Part shown: one piece after another, positions 54,644 through 64,000 of the stretch | How positions within the stretch are numbered: the first letter of the stretch is position 1 | Layout of the letters: each line of letters starts with the position of its first letter | Assembly (NCBI RefSeq): GCF_033807575.1 | Contig: NC_084730.1 | Span: 3,641,986-3,705,985 of the forward strand | Origin: Cydia pomonella | Taxonomy: Eukaryota > Arthropoda > Insecta > Lepidoptera > Tortricidae | Direction: 5' to 3' | Length of the DNA: 64,000 nucleotides | The notes under the pieces: generated by a model | Told to the model about the DNA's origin: nothing | Seen by the model: only the letters and a program-made list of their open reading frames with translations | The model's database searches: none | Translations under genes and position numbers: made by a program

Positions 54644-57600
54644 GTAAGTATAAACTTTCTTTGTTAAAACCTTTGTTCTACATCGAATCAAAAAACTCGG
54701 GTAATATTTTTAATAATATCCTACGATTTCAAGTTTTATATCAGCTACAAGTATATGTAGTGAACATATTATTACTCTTATAGGTATGTTAATTTGTATA
54801 TTATAATAGATTTTTATTTAAAAAAGTTATATTTTAACGCAGGAAACTGGAGGGTAGAAAAAATATCATAATTTTATAAAATTTGCACTGCATTAAATAT
54901 CCAAGTTATTAATGTTACATTTTCAATAATAATGTTGTCTATTTTATTGGTGAATTATATTTTCGTGTAAAATATTAAGATAACCATATAGCCTAATTGG
55001 TACATATGCTGGGTGTACTTTGCTTATGAAGCTAATGGCCTTGGGTTCAAATACCGGTAAGGGCAATTATTTATGCATTGCATACACGTCAACTATTTTT
55101 TTACTGACTATGATTGTGTTGTGAGATTGCAAAGTAGCTTTCAAAATAAAAATATTGTAAAGTATATGGGTGAATCAACTTTATAGTGTCAGTTGTCCTA
55201 ATTACGGTTAGTTATTCAGCCATGCAATTTACCAAACATGCTTATTTATGTTAGTTATAAGTTACATATGTCATCTACTAAGCATGTTAGTAGAATGTGA
55301 TACAACTTTTCTTCTAATAAACTGTTCCACAATTGCCACTTGGACAACTACTCAGAATAATAACACAAAAAATGCATCCACCCATACATTCACATGTCTG
55401 CCAAATGCACCCGTATCGATGAGCTAAATTGGCACACTGAATGGACATAGCAGGTTAGCTGCGGCAGAGACAGCCCAAAAAGGAGATGGGGGGGGGCAAC
55501 CTTGCTGCATTTTGTAGTGGTAGGAGCATGACCTAAACTGTGACAAGTGGCTGAAGAAAGCGGCCCTTGCCCAGCAGTGGAGTGCCAAATAGGCTATTTA
55601 AACAAAAACTAAGTATATTGTGTCCTATTGATTTTGCAACTCTATCAATTACTCTTCAAAACACTTGTAACGGGCTTGAACATTGTGGTTATAATATTTC
55701 TTAAAGTCGTACATCCTTGTTGGAAGTAGCTATAGGGTTGGAAACCAATAGCTCCTTCATACAATAAACTTGTTTATAATTCAGGTCAACAATTCTGTAA
55801 CATTTTTTATTGTGCTGTGTTATTTCATAGATATAAATGAGAGCAAATCTTATAATAAAAATAGAGTAATGTATAGTCAGGAGATATTTTAAAACCAATT
55901 TAACCCTTGCTTGGCTGTTAGAAGTCCTTGTATCATCAGATCTATGTTTACTATGTCATTGCATTATCACTATTAGTGGCTTTAACCTTGCGAAGCCACG
56001 AGCGGCCCTTGTAAAAATCTGCTTTAAAAGGGCCTTTGTAAACATGTGATCGGGTTGATGCGAGGCCCTCACTAGCCCGAGGCCCCGGGCGATAGCCCTG
56101 CTAGCCACCCCCTAAGGCTGCCACTGATGGTCACCTAAACCATTTTAGCTGCATAGCTGCAAGTAGACAAATTAATATATAAACACACATCAAAATGGGT
56201 ATTTCATAAAAATAATGCAATTTGTTCCCAAAGTTGTAGTTATAAATAATCAATTATAATAAGTAGCTGAACCAGACTAGATGTGGTTCAAATTCTTTCA
56301 TACATTCATGATTTGAATGTAACAAAAATATATGAATACATCATAAACATAAGTCTGGTAATTCATATTTCTTGAAAGCTCATACCAGAGCTAATGGGTA
56401 ATGATTTTATTCCAGTCAAGTAGGGACCTAAATTCAGTGGTATCAGTTATTGATTTATTCAAAACCAGACGTCAACCTAAAACTAGTGTGAGAAAAATAC
56501 TTCTATTTGGACACTTATACTTTCAGTCTTAGAATTTTTGTCATTTTTGTTTAACACTCTCAGTGCCAAGTGCTGCTAACCTAGCGCTAAGAGCGTACGA
56601 CTTGCTATCCGCAGGTCGCGGGTTCAAACCTCGGCTCATACCAGCTGATAGCTGATGGTCCCGGGTTCAAATCCTGGTAAGGGCAGTTATTCGTGTGATG
56701 AGCATTTGTTCCTGAGTCATGGGTGTTTTCTATGTATTTAAGTATTTATAAATATTTATATATTATATATATCGTTGTCTAAGTACCCTCAACACAAGCC
56801 TTATTGAGCTTACTGTGGGACTTTAGTCAATTTGTGTAATAATGTCCTATTATTTATTTATTTATTTATACCAATGAGTTACTTATGTACGAAATATCAT
56901 TTGATGATTGACCTACAATTGACTGGGCTAAACTCCCATTCAAGAAATATTTAAAATTACAAAATATAATAGTAAGAATATTTGCGGCTTTCCATCAGAG
57001 AAGGGTCCTTATGCTTCATGTTTGTAAGGACCTAGGAAAAAAGGGTCCTTAGCTGCATTTGACACAAGCCTTATTGAGCTTACTGTGGGACTTAGTCAAT
57101 TTGTGTAATAATGTCCTATAATATTTATTTATTTATTTATTTGAACCTTTTCTAAAGGAATGTTCCGTATGCACATGAGGCAAGGACCCTTCTCTGATGG
57201 AAAGTTATATTTTATATTAAAATTTATTATAATTTCTTATTTTAAGGTTGTTGTTGTTTTTTTTATTGTTTTTATTTATATACATAATAAAAACAAGAAA
57301 AAAAGACTTTTTTGGTATCATTGCCTTCCGCCCTTTGCTCTTATGGCAACACTAGTAGTACTATGGGAAGAAGCTCGCTAGGTCTAGGTACTTAGTGAAA
57401 TAGTGTGTGTCTACTTTTTCACCAAAAAAATAAAATGGATGAGGTATGCTTTACTCCTTGATTGTTATGGCCAAACAGACTGCGACTATGTAAAGTCGAA
57501 AATGCATGTTATTTGTTTAGAGATTTCATTTAAATCATTATTTGAGAGTATAAAAAATGTAAACAATGCGCACGCGCAAGGAATTCTGTGTATGTGTATT

Positions 57601-60600
57601 TTGTGTAAAAGAAATTCTACTGTCTTCTTTTTTTAAACATGATTCATGACATGTAAGTGATATAACTCTCGAGAGAAGAACTTTTCAACATCCACTGATA
57701 TGATGTATAATTAGCAGCAAAGTTCCCGTATAGCTTTTTGTTTCTGTCGCTCTTGCGTATTCGAGCGATAGAGAGATAGAGATAGACGAAACTTTCCTAA
57801 TAATGGTCGCTCTTCCCTTAGGCAAGGTTTGCGTGATGACCTGATGACTATCCAGGTCATACTGAGCAACCATGGGGCCAATCCCGAAATCCCCAAAAAT
57901 TTTGCTCTTACATAGGAAACATCGACATCTGATCAACCAAAGTGTTTGAAACAGCCAATATTTTTCGCGATTTCTAGTTTGGTTCCATAGTAAAAGTTGC
58001 TCAGTATGGTGTGACTATAATATATATTCAGTTCACCTCGCAAAATATGGGAAAAAACACCCTGCGTGAAGGAAAAAATATACATTTTTATATTTCTTCA
58101 GGATCTCCGTCGCAAACGCGCCGAGCTAAGCGTAGCGCTCCGCAAGCAGGCTAGAGATGAGCAGCTCCTCAAACGCAGAGCCCTGTCTCCAGAGGCTAAG
58201 GAGGAAGATCTTCAGCCTGTTGAGAAACTTCCCAGCCCTGCTGAAATTGTCAAAGGTGGGTTATGTGTCTTCATAAGCAGGCTTGGGCTCACTGGTCCAC
58301 AAAAGCAGAGCGCTTTCTCCCGAGGCCAAGATAAACTTCCCTGCCCCTGACATTGTCAAAGGTGGGTTATGTGTCTCCAAAAGCAGACCAGAAATGAGAA
58401 GCTCCTCAAACGCAGAGCCCTGTCTCCAGAGGCCAAGAAGGAAGATCTTCAGCCTGTTGAGAAACTTCCCAGCCCTGCTGAAATTGTCAAAGGTGGGTTA
58501 TGTCTTTATAAGCAGGCCTGGGCTAGCTGATCCTCAAACGCAGAGCCCTTTCTGCAGACGCCAAGAGAAACTTCAAGCCCGCTGACATTGTCAAAGATGG
58601 GTTATGGGTCTTCATAAGCAGCCCTGAAGGGCTAACATGGTCGGCTCTTTATCATTTGTCACAATGCTTATCACGTTCTAACAAGTATGTAAGTGCGAAA
58701 GTGACGGGCATAGTGACAGGTGATAAAAATTGAACCATGCTGCCACTGCTGGGCTAGGTGGTCCTCAAACGCAGAGCCCTTTCTGCAAGAAAAATTCCCT
58801 GCCCCGCTGACATTGTCCAAGGTGGCTTATGTGTCTTCATAAGCAGGCCTGGGCTAGCTGCTCCTCAAACGCAGAAACCTTTCTGCGAAGGCTAAAAGAA
58901 ACTTCACAACCCTCGCTGACATTGTCAAAGGTAAGGTCTTCAGGATCTCCGTCGCAAACGCGCCGAGCTAAGCGTAGCGCTCCACAAGCAGGCCAGAGGT
59001 GAGCAACTCCTCAAATGCAGAGCCCTGTCTCCAGAAGCCAAGGATGAAGGTATTGCCTGTTGAGAATCTCCCAAGCCTGGCTGACATTGTCAAAGATGGG
59101 TATGGTATCTCTTATCCATGTATTCCCATCTGTCCTTGCATTGGTTTCTGGAGTAGTTACTAAAGTACAACAAAGAGGATATTGCTTTTAATAAGTCTTG
59201 TTGACATTGTGAAAGGAGAGTCAAGGTTCTTATGAAAGAGAAGTCAACAGATTTCTTGCAGGCCAGGGATCTGCTTCTCAAACGAAGACTTGACATTGCT
59301 ACACTTTATCATTGTAAATGTAATGCGGAGTTAACTTGCTCCGGCTCTAATATACTTAGAGTTGGCAAGAACTAGTAGTGTTGAGTTGCTCACTCGTGAG
59401 GCACCTCATTTGTACCACTCATTTAGTTAAATTGTCGCAGAACTTCACACCGCATAAATGTCATACATCACTCCTCAATTAATTTTACTCATTTACTCGC
59501 GCGCATCACACACCGCTCTTACCACTCCAACCATTCAAACACTTCAAATTTAAAAAAAAACTCTCAGCCTTTCAAACTCACTCGCGTCCCTCACAACTCG
59601 CAAGAGAGTCGCGAGGCGCTCGGTGCTCGCCGACATTCAAATGAAGAAATGAGTCATTGACGTCATCGCATTCATCGCTCACACTATCAACTGCCCAATT
59701 ACAAACCTTATTGCAAGGACAAAAGGTCCACCGAGAAATGCGTTGTGTTTGTACCATTCACTCGACTAACTGTGACATCCCCTCAAAAATCCTTTCAAAA
59801 TGAAACAATGAATTAGATTTACCGAAAGAGGGAGTGAGACAGACACGCGCCGTGCTTCAATAACACCTCATCGAAAATACGTTAAAAATGAATCACGAAA
59901 GAAAACAAGCGTAAGCGTCCGCAAGCTTACATACATATTACGCCATTTTGATCCTAGCATTGCTAAGTTACTTGTCAAAAGCGAAAAATCTAAGTCATCA
60001 AAGAACCTACCGAAGAAAGTTTTTTCTCTCTGTCGCACTTGTAATTTCATACGTAAGTGCGACAGCAAAGCAAAACTTCGTGGTTCGCGGTAGGCCTCCA
60101 TATTTGTTAGCTATTGTACTAACGCGCATACCAGTATAACCTGACCTCAAGACTCATATTGCTGGTGTCATGTATAATCTGAATCAATTTGACTGGACAG
60201 TGAAATGGGTACTTGATAAGCGATTGAAATGCCAACCAAGTCTCACTGGGCATTTACGAAGCTAGCTTAGAAACAGTTATCGTTTAAGAGACCAAAATAT
60301 TATTTAAATTATTGAAATATAATATAGTGACACACAAAATATGATATTTTACATTAGTTTATTAATAAAAAAGTAAATATAATTTGTATAGGTGAAATAA
60401 ACATGTACATTTTAACGATTTGAATTTGTAATACTTTTTGTTAACGTGCTTCGTATAGTATTTCGATCATTTATGATTTTGACATATTTATAGTACGAGA
60501 AACTCGAAAAAGTTGTTTGTAATCTTTAGTTGTGTTTTATAAATAGTGATCAGTGACCATTCTTATAATTATACCAAAATAACAATATATTAACATTGTT

Positions 60601-63600
60601 TTCGCGATAAAATATACCTGTGGGTCTTTCTTTGTGTCTTTTGAATACAAAAATCAAGTGTATATTATACGCCGGTGGCATTACCGCGCGAACGTTATTG
60701 AGGCTTTCGTTTGTTATCATATTACAATGCTATTATTACTGATAAATTATGAGGTGGTAAGTTAGTAATTTCTATATAATAATGGTACAAAAAATATTGG
60801 ATTTGTTTTCCTTAGTTTGTTAATTGTTTGTTTGGTAGTTTATGGTTAGTATTTATTTCAATATATGAATGTTAAACTTAAAATGATATCAAGTAGCAAG
60901 GATTGATACTGAACAATCTAACAATAAAAATAATAAACTGCTAAATTAGAACAAGTTTCATAAAAGCATCAAATTAAGTTGCAATTGGATGTATGTACTT
61001 TAACTCCTTAGTTTGATTCTTAAATGTATGTTTTCTGTTGTTAAAGTTCTGTTTTAAACCTCCAGAATTGCACTCCAAGTAAATATTTAAAAGGAAGTTT
61101 AGCAATGCCTAAATATGTATTTACATTAAATATGGTTTGCTGCCGTTGGAGTTGATGGAATAGTCGATGCTGCAAAAGTGCTAGTACCTCTCCTCATTTG
61201 AAGTAAGACATTGTAACACCTCATTTTAGAGAATGAGGTACTCATACAAACTCATTTTAAATTGATGTCCTACCCATCACTAAGAACTAGAGTCTTTTAA
61301 GTCTAGATTTGAAGAACTCCAGTCGTTATTACGAAAAAAATTTCAGTCTTAAGTCCCGAGTCGAGTCCTTTATTGATTTTTTTAAGTGCAACTTTAAAGG
61401 AATCGAGTCTTCGAATAAAGAATTCGTCAATAATTTTATAGCTTTTATCTACGAGTAACCCATCAAAAAAACAATAATGTGGAGACAATGGCTTTTGGAA
61501 AACTTTTGTACATAATTTGAGAGTTATCTTTAAAGGGCTCAAGTGTTTACAAAAGACTTAGGTCTCGATAAGCACTCAGGTTTCGACTTAATGAATACTG
61601 AGTCGAGTCTTAAAGCAAAAGACTCAAAGCACTTGAGTCTTAACCATACTGAAAAAAAAGAGCTATCGAGCACACTTTAGTGATTTTCATTATTTCATTA
61701 GGATTTACTGCTGTATACAATATCAACAAATGTTTAAAACAGTAACATTAACTGTTTGAACATTTCTAAGTATTAAAAAAACTATAAAAATAAACGCACT
61801 ACATTTTAGCTACTCAAAACAAGGTTTACTGTCTTTTTTACAAGCTTTTATTTAACTTGCCCTGTTAGTATGTAAGGCCCAAATCTTGCAAGTTAAATTT
61901 AGCCCACTTCCCGGTTTCCGATGAAGCTGAAAATTTGCATACATATGTAAGTCGGGTGACAATGTAATATTATGGTACCATCATAGGAACTCTGTGATAA
62001 AACAACGCAACCCAATTGTGTTTGGGGTTTTTAGAATTGTCTTGACGAGTATTAGTTGCCTGTGAAAAAAAAGTACAGTCAGCGATAAAAGCTTATACCA
62101 AAAATGAAATTCTTTCCAAAACCTTATGGAACTGTAAAATTTTCTGTTTTGTTCGATAGGCTTATATGGAACTGTTTAAAGCAATAAACGTTAATGCAAT
62201 TTCAATTGTTTTAAATGGTTTTTCTCAGTGCAATACAAAATACACTTGTTATTCGCAGGCCTCAAGTCTTCAGATCTACCCCTGCAGACGTCATCAGCTC
62301 GGGCAGCTCGTCGCATCCTCTCCCGAGAACAGAACCCGCCCATCACTTCCATGGTCTCAGCCGGCGTCATACCGCCACTGGTCGCCGCGCTAGAAAGAGA
62401 CGACTGGTGAGTGGGTCGGTGACATCTGTGAAGTAAGCGTATCGTATAATCATCATCTTCCTTGCGTTGTCCCGTCGCAGTTTTTGTCACAGCTCATGGG
62501 AGCCTGGGGTCGGCTTGACATCTGATCCCAAGTATTGGCGAAGGTATTACTTTTTAGGATATCGAAGTAACCTGTCAAATGGGAGGAGTATGTATCTTTT
62601 CCACCAGAATAGCATTCTCGTGTTAAAACGAGTGTAAAGAAATTAAAAGACTTTCGTTTCATTGAACTTCTCGAGTCAGAGTTGTAGGGTTAGAGTCGGT
62701 GTAGCTTTATTTGACATTCATAAGCGCATTGTAATATGCCTACTTACTTGAATAATAAAAAAATATCTTTATATCGTCAGATTCGTAAATCCCGGCCCAA
62801 ACCCTCCTATAATTACACTCCTTCTTCTTTTTTTAGTTCTTGTCAACTCTACTGCCTCACATGCGATAGTTTTTAAAAGAAAGTTCGGCTCTACAAGCCA
62901 TATCAGAGCTCACGCTCGAAATTAGCCGGGGTCGCCATTAAAGATAAAGATAGTTTATTATTCAAGTAGGCATATTACAATGCGCTTATAAACGCCAAAA
63001 GAAGCTACGCCGGCTCTAACCCTACACCTCTGACCCGAGATTTAAATTCCCCCCTCAATTGGAGGAGGGTATCCTAATATGAGACCAGCAAGAATGAAAG
63101 AATGGGATTGCCAAACACGGCATGGATAGCTATAACGGATAGGTTAAAAAAATAATTACCGTACGTAAAAAGTATAACCGGTAAAAAAAATTGACCGGTT
63201 ATTGCATTCCCTACCTATGGATGTAGACATATAGGAAGGTACTTAACTTGAAATGAAATGAAATGAAATGAAATCGTTTATTCACAATGAACATATGGTA
63301 ACATAAGATCTTAAATTACAAGCATTGTGTCCCATGATATATTCAGTCCATGTAGACATGTGAACAGTTGTCAGTGATAACTTGATTAGATCACTCGGTC
63401 AATTAAATTAAATAGGATGGAATAATTATAAAAGATTTTCAGATATCAATTAACATTTAAAACGTATACAATAAAAATTCGTTTATACTGTAAAAACAAT
63501 TGTCAATTAGTATTTTATACAATGTCTTTTTGAGTTCATTGATAGGCAATATCTTTATTTCAGCTGGTATTTTATTGAATATATTAATACACATACAATA

Positions 63601-63946
63601 CGCGCTTTTTTTCCTAAGTACTAACTTGCTAGTAGTTGGCAATGCTAACCTACAGCGTCTATGTGACCGTGTTGTTTCCTTGTCTCCTAATTCTCCTATG
63701 AAGGTGAATAGTTCAATATTCAGTTTTACAAAAATGCATATCTCGTAAATATAGAGGCAAGGCAAGGATAGTAGTTTATGCTTAATAAATAACGGTTTAC
63801 AAGGTTCAAGTATGTCTACTCCGCAAAGGGTACTTAACTTAGAAATAACCGGTTCTTTTTTCAGTGTGGATCTGCAATTTGAAGCAGCTTGGGCCCTCAC
63901 CAATATTGCATCTGGAACACATGACCATACTATGGCAGTTATTGAA
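54581..63946 (+). CDS. Kpna: Importin subunit alpha (karyopherin alpha), 5' part, four exons
   Basis: Exons 54581-54643, 58102-58255, 62259-62406 and 63865-63946 join at GT-AG sites in perfect phase (0, 1, 2, 0), giving the first 149 residues. Residues 1-21 (MSEKNHNSRLSAYKNAGI..) match the importin-alpha N-terminus. Residues 22-48 (LRRKRAELSVALRKQARDEQ, LLKRR) are the basic IBB helix that binds importin-beta. Next come EIVKGLKSSD and RAARRILSREQNPPI, and the first armadillo repeats with LQFEAAWALTNIASGT. The protein carries NLS cargo into the nucleus. IVKG..SSD and SREQNPPI resemble the alpha-2/Pendulin type, but ERDD..LQFEAAWAL is also alpha-3-like, so the paralogue is not settled. The remaining ARM repeats lie beyond the window. 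Confidence 0.95.
54980..55072 (+). mobile_element. Degenerate SINE family B head
   Basis: 'tatgaagctaatggccttgg' then 'gttcaaataccggtaagggc' matches the head and B box of family B with many substitutions. Confidence 0.55.
55440..55590 (+). mobile_element. LINE C-terminal fragment, highly decayed
   Basis: 'agacagcccaaaaaggagat' and 'aagcggcccttgcccagcag' then 'tggagtgcc' recall the R-P-K-R-R-W and A-L-A-Q-Q-W ends of LINE ORF2. Confidence 0.5.
56572..56910 (+). mobile_element. SINE family A split by a SINE family B insertion
   Basis: The family A head at 56572-56640 ('gcgctaagagcgtacgactt', B box 'gggttcaaacc', '..ctcatacca') resumes at about 56870 ('taccaatgagtt') with its 'gtacgaaatatcatttgatg' body. 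The inner element occupies 56641-56868. Confidence 0.82.
56641..56868 (+). mobile_element. SINE family B inserted in SINE family A
   Basis: Starts within the head ('gctgatggtcccgggttcaa'), so 5'-truncated, body complete, tail (ttta)n. TACCA occurs on both sides (56636-56640 and about 56869-56873), consistent with a short target site duplication. Confidence 0.82.
57062..57146 (+). mobile_element. SINE family B 3' fragment
   Basis: 'acacaagccttattgagctt', 'tcaatttgtgtaataatgtc' and a (attt)n tail only. The flanks around it carry inverted 'aagggtcctt' words. Confidence 0.75.
58102..58255 (+). CDS. Kpna: Importin-alpha exon 2: IBB domain
   Basis: Acceptor ATTTCTTCAG; donor GTGGGT (58256-58261). 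51 codons plus one base: DLRRKRAELSVALRKQARDE, QLLKRRALSPEAKEEDLQ, PVEKLPSPAEIVK. Chosen as the functional copy because it is the only one of at least seven related copies with an acceptor, an open frame and a usable donor. Confidence 0.93.
58264..59300 (+). pseudogene. Tandem decayed copies of importin-alpha exon 2 plus donor
   Basis: At least six copies follow the exon. They end near 58359, 58492, 58596, 58821, 58930 and 59095, each at 'attgtc(c)aaag' and then GTGGGT, GTGGGT, ATGGGT, GTGGCT, GTAAGG and ATGGGT. The 58378-58492 copy is almost identical to the parent over its last 110 bp. The last copy (58944-59095) is nearly full length with its own TTCAG, but reads into TGA. Internal deletions shorten the others. 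More distant scraps lie at 59200-59215 and 59254-59300. One copy contains a small palindromic insert (58631-58745). Confidence 0.92.
58631..58745. mobile_element. Small palindromic insert inside an exon-2 copy
   Basis: Ends 'catggtcggctctttatcat' and 'gataaaaattgaaccatg', inner 'ttgtcacaatgcttatcac' against 'gtgacaggtgataa'. It interrupts an exon-derived unit, so it arrived after the tandem expansion. Confidence 0.65.
59376..61282. mobile_element. hAT-like non-autonomous transposon in importin-alpha intron 2
   Basis: The element begins TAGTGTTGAG and ends CCCATCACTA (inverted match TAGTGwTGrGT), with further inverted 'gaggcacctcatt' / 'aatgaggtactc' words. It is bracketed by a perfect 8-bp duplication AGAACTAG (59368-59375, 61283-61290), the hAT signature. 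1907 bp, no transposase frame. It landed in an older 'agtctt...gactcgagtc' repeat that continues at 61291-61650. Confidence 0.85.
61837..62110 (+). repeat. Interspersed repeat ('acagtcagcgataaaagc' family)
   Basis: Co-linear with 17081-17400; 'cacttcccggtttccgatga', 'agtcagcgataaaagctta'. In importin-alpha intron 2. Confidence 0.75.
62259..62406 (+). CDS. Kpna: Importin-alpha exon 3: start of armadillo region
   Basis: Acceptor TTATTCGCAG, donor GTGAGT (62407-62412). 148 bp, phase 1 in, phase 2 out. Encodes GLKSSDLPLQTSSARAARRI, then LSREQNPPITSMVSAG, then VIPPLVAALERDD, the first ARM repeat with the S-R-E-x-N-P-P-I motif. Confidence 0.95.
62452..62545 (-). mobile_element. SINE family A 3' fragment
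   Basis: Minus-strand 'ccccaggctcccatgagctg' and 'gggacaacgcaaggaag' match the 3' part of family A. Confidence 0.7.
63250..63830 (-). mobile_element. 5'-truncated LINE in importin-alpha intron 3
   Basis: The minus-strand open frame reads PCKPLFIKHKLLSLPCLYIY, then EICIF, then IFNKIPAEIKILP..LKKTLYKIL, the classic C-terminus of a jockey/CR1-like polyprotein. It is followed by a short 3' UTR and an (atttc)n tail at 63252-63275. Its truncated 5' end lies within about 40 bp of the exon 4 acceptor; frame extension into the exon is fortuitous. Confidence 0.85.
63865..63946 (+). CDS. Kpna: Importin-alpha exon 4: armadillo repeat
   Basis: Acceptor GTTCTTTTTTCAG, donor GTAAGT (63947-63952). Completes Cys from the previous exon, then VDLQFEAAWALTNIASGT and HDHTMAVIE, a near-invariant importin-alpha ARM segment (major NLS-site Trp and Asn: AAWALTN). 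Confidence 0.95.
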
Positions 63947-63962
63947 GTAAGTTATATCTACT

Positions 63963-64000
63963 TTTTTTTTTTTTTTTTTTATTTTTTTTTTTTTTTTTTT
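63963..64000. repeat. Poly-T tract at window end
   Basis: 37 of 38 bases are T. Either a reverse-strand poly(A) retro-element tail or a low-complexity/assembly edge; it lies just inside importin-alpha intron 4. Confidence 0.8.

Noticed and set aside
63457..63903. 148-codon minus-strand frame, considered as a host gene overlapping importin-alpha exon 4
   Set aside because: The protein is the C-terminus of a non-LTR retrotransposon with a 3' simple-repeat tail. The overlap with the exon is chance extension of the frame.

Overview
The window is animal nuclear DNA, almost certainly from a moth or butterfly (Lepidoptera). It has AT-rich spacers, GT-AG introns, tRNA-derived SINEs with the 'ggcctagtgggtagtgac' type head, LINE tails, and many palindromic DNA-transposon derivatives. 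The species cannot be named from the sequence alone.

Two host genes are convincing. On the minus strand, ten exons between 11950 and 1088 join in perfect phase into a PREP/PKNOX-type TALE homeobox gene. It has a MEIS N-terminal domain, a Pro/Ser/Asn-rich linker, a TALE homeodomain and an acidic tail, 366 aa from the first in-frame Met in the first exon found. On the plus strand, four exons starting at 54581 encode the N-terminal part of an importin-alpha (karyopherin alpha): the IBB domain and the first armadillo repeats. The gene runs off the right edge of the window. Between them (about 12-54.5 kb) no further conserved gene is certain. A weak two-exon candidate lies at 20287-23971, and a minus-strand splice donor at 52420-52425 could belong to a distal non-coding first exon of the PREP gene, divergent from the importin promoter.

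The most unusual feature is a repeated kind of exon damage or expansion. Four exons, three in the PREP gene and one in importin-alpha, are each followed, in the intron just 3' of the exon, by an array of tandem copies of that exon's 3' part plus its 5' splice site. The units are about 104 bp (homeodomain helix I), 127 bp (MEIS-domain lead-in) and 230-370 bp (homeodomain helix III); the importin IBB exon has at least six copies. The arrays range from nearly identical to badly decayed, and all have the same polarity.

The rest is a dense mobile-element landscape: a piggyBac-like non-autonomous element with TTAA duplications and a series of GACGCGAATTCGCGTC-type palindromes (48591-49922), a PIF/Harbinger-like element with TTA duplications and a transposase fragment (21336-22304), a hAT-like element with a perfect 8-bp duplication inside importin intron 2 (59376-61282), two long foldback structures (28914-31636; 40113-42197, the latter nested in another repeat), about a dozen short palindromic MITEs, two tRNA-SINE families (once nested in each other) and several 5'-truncated LINEs.
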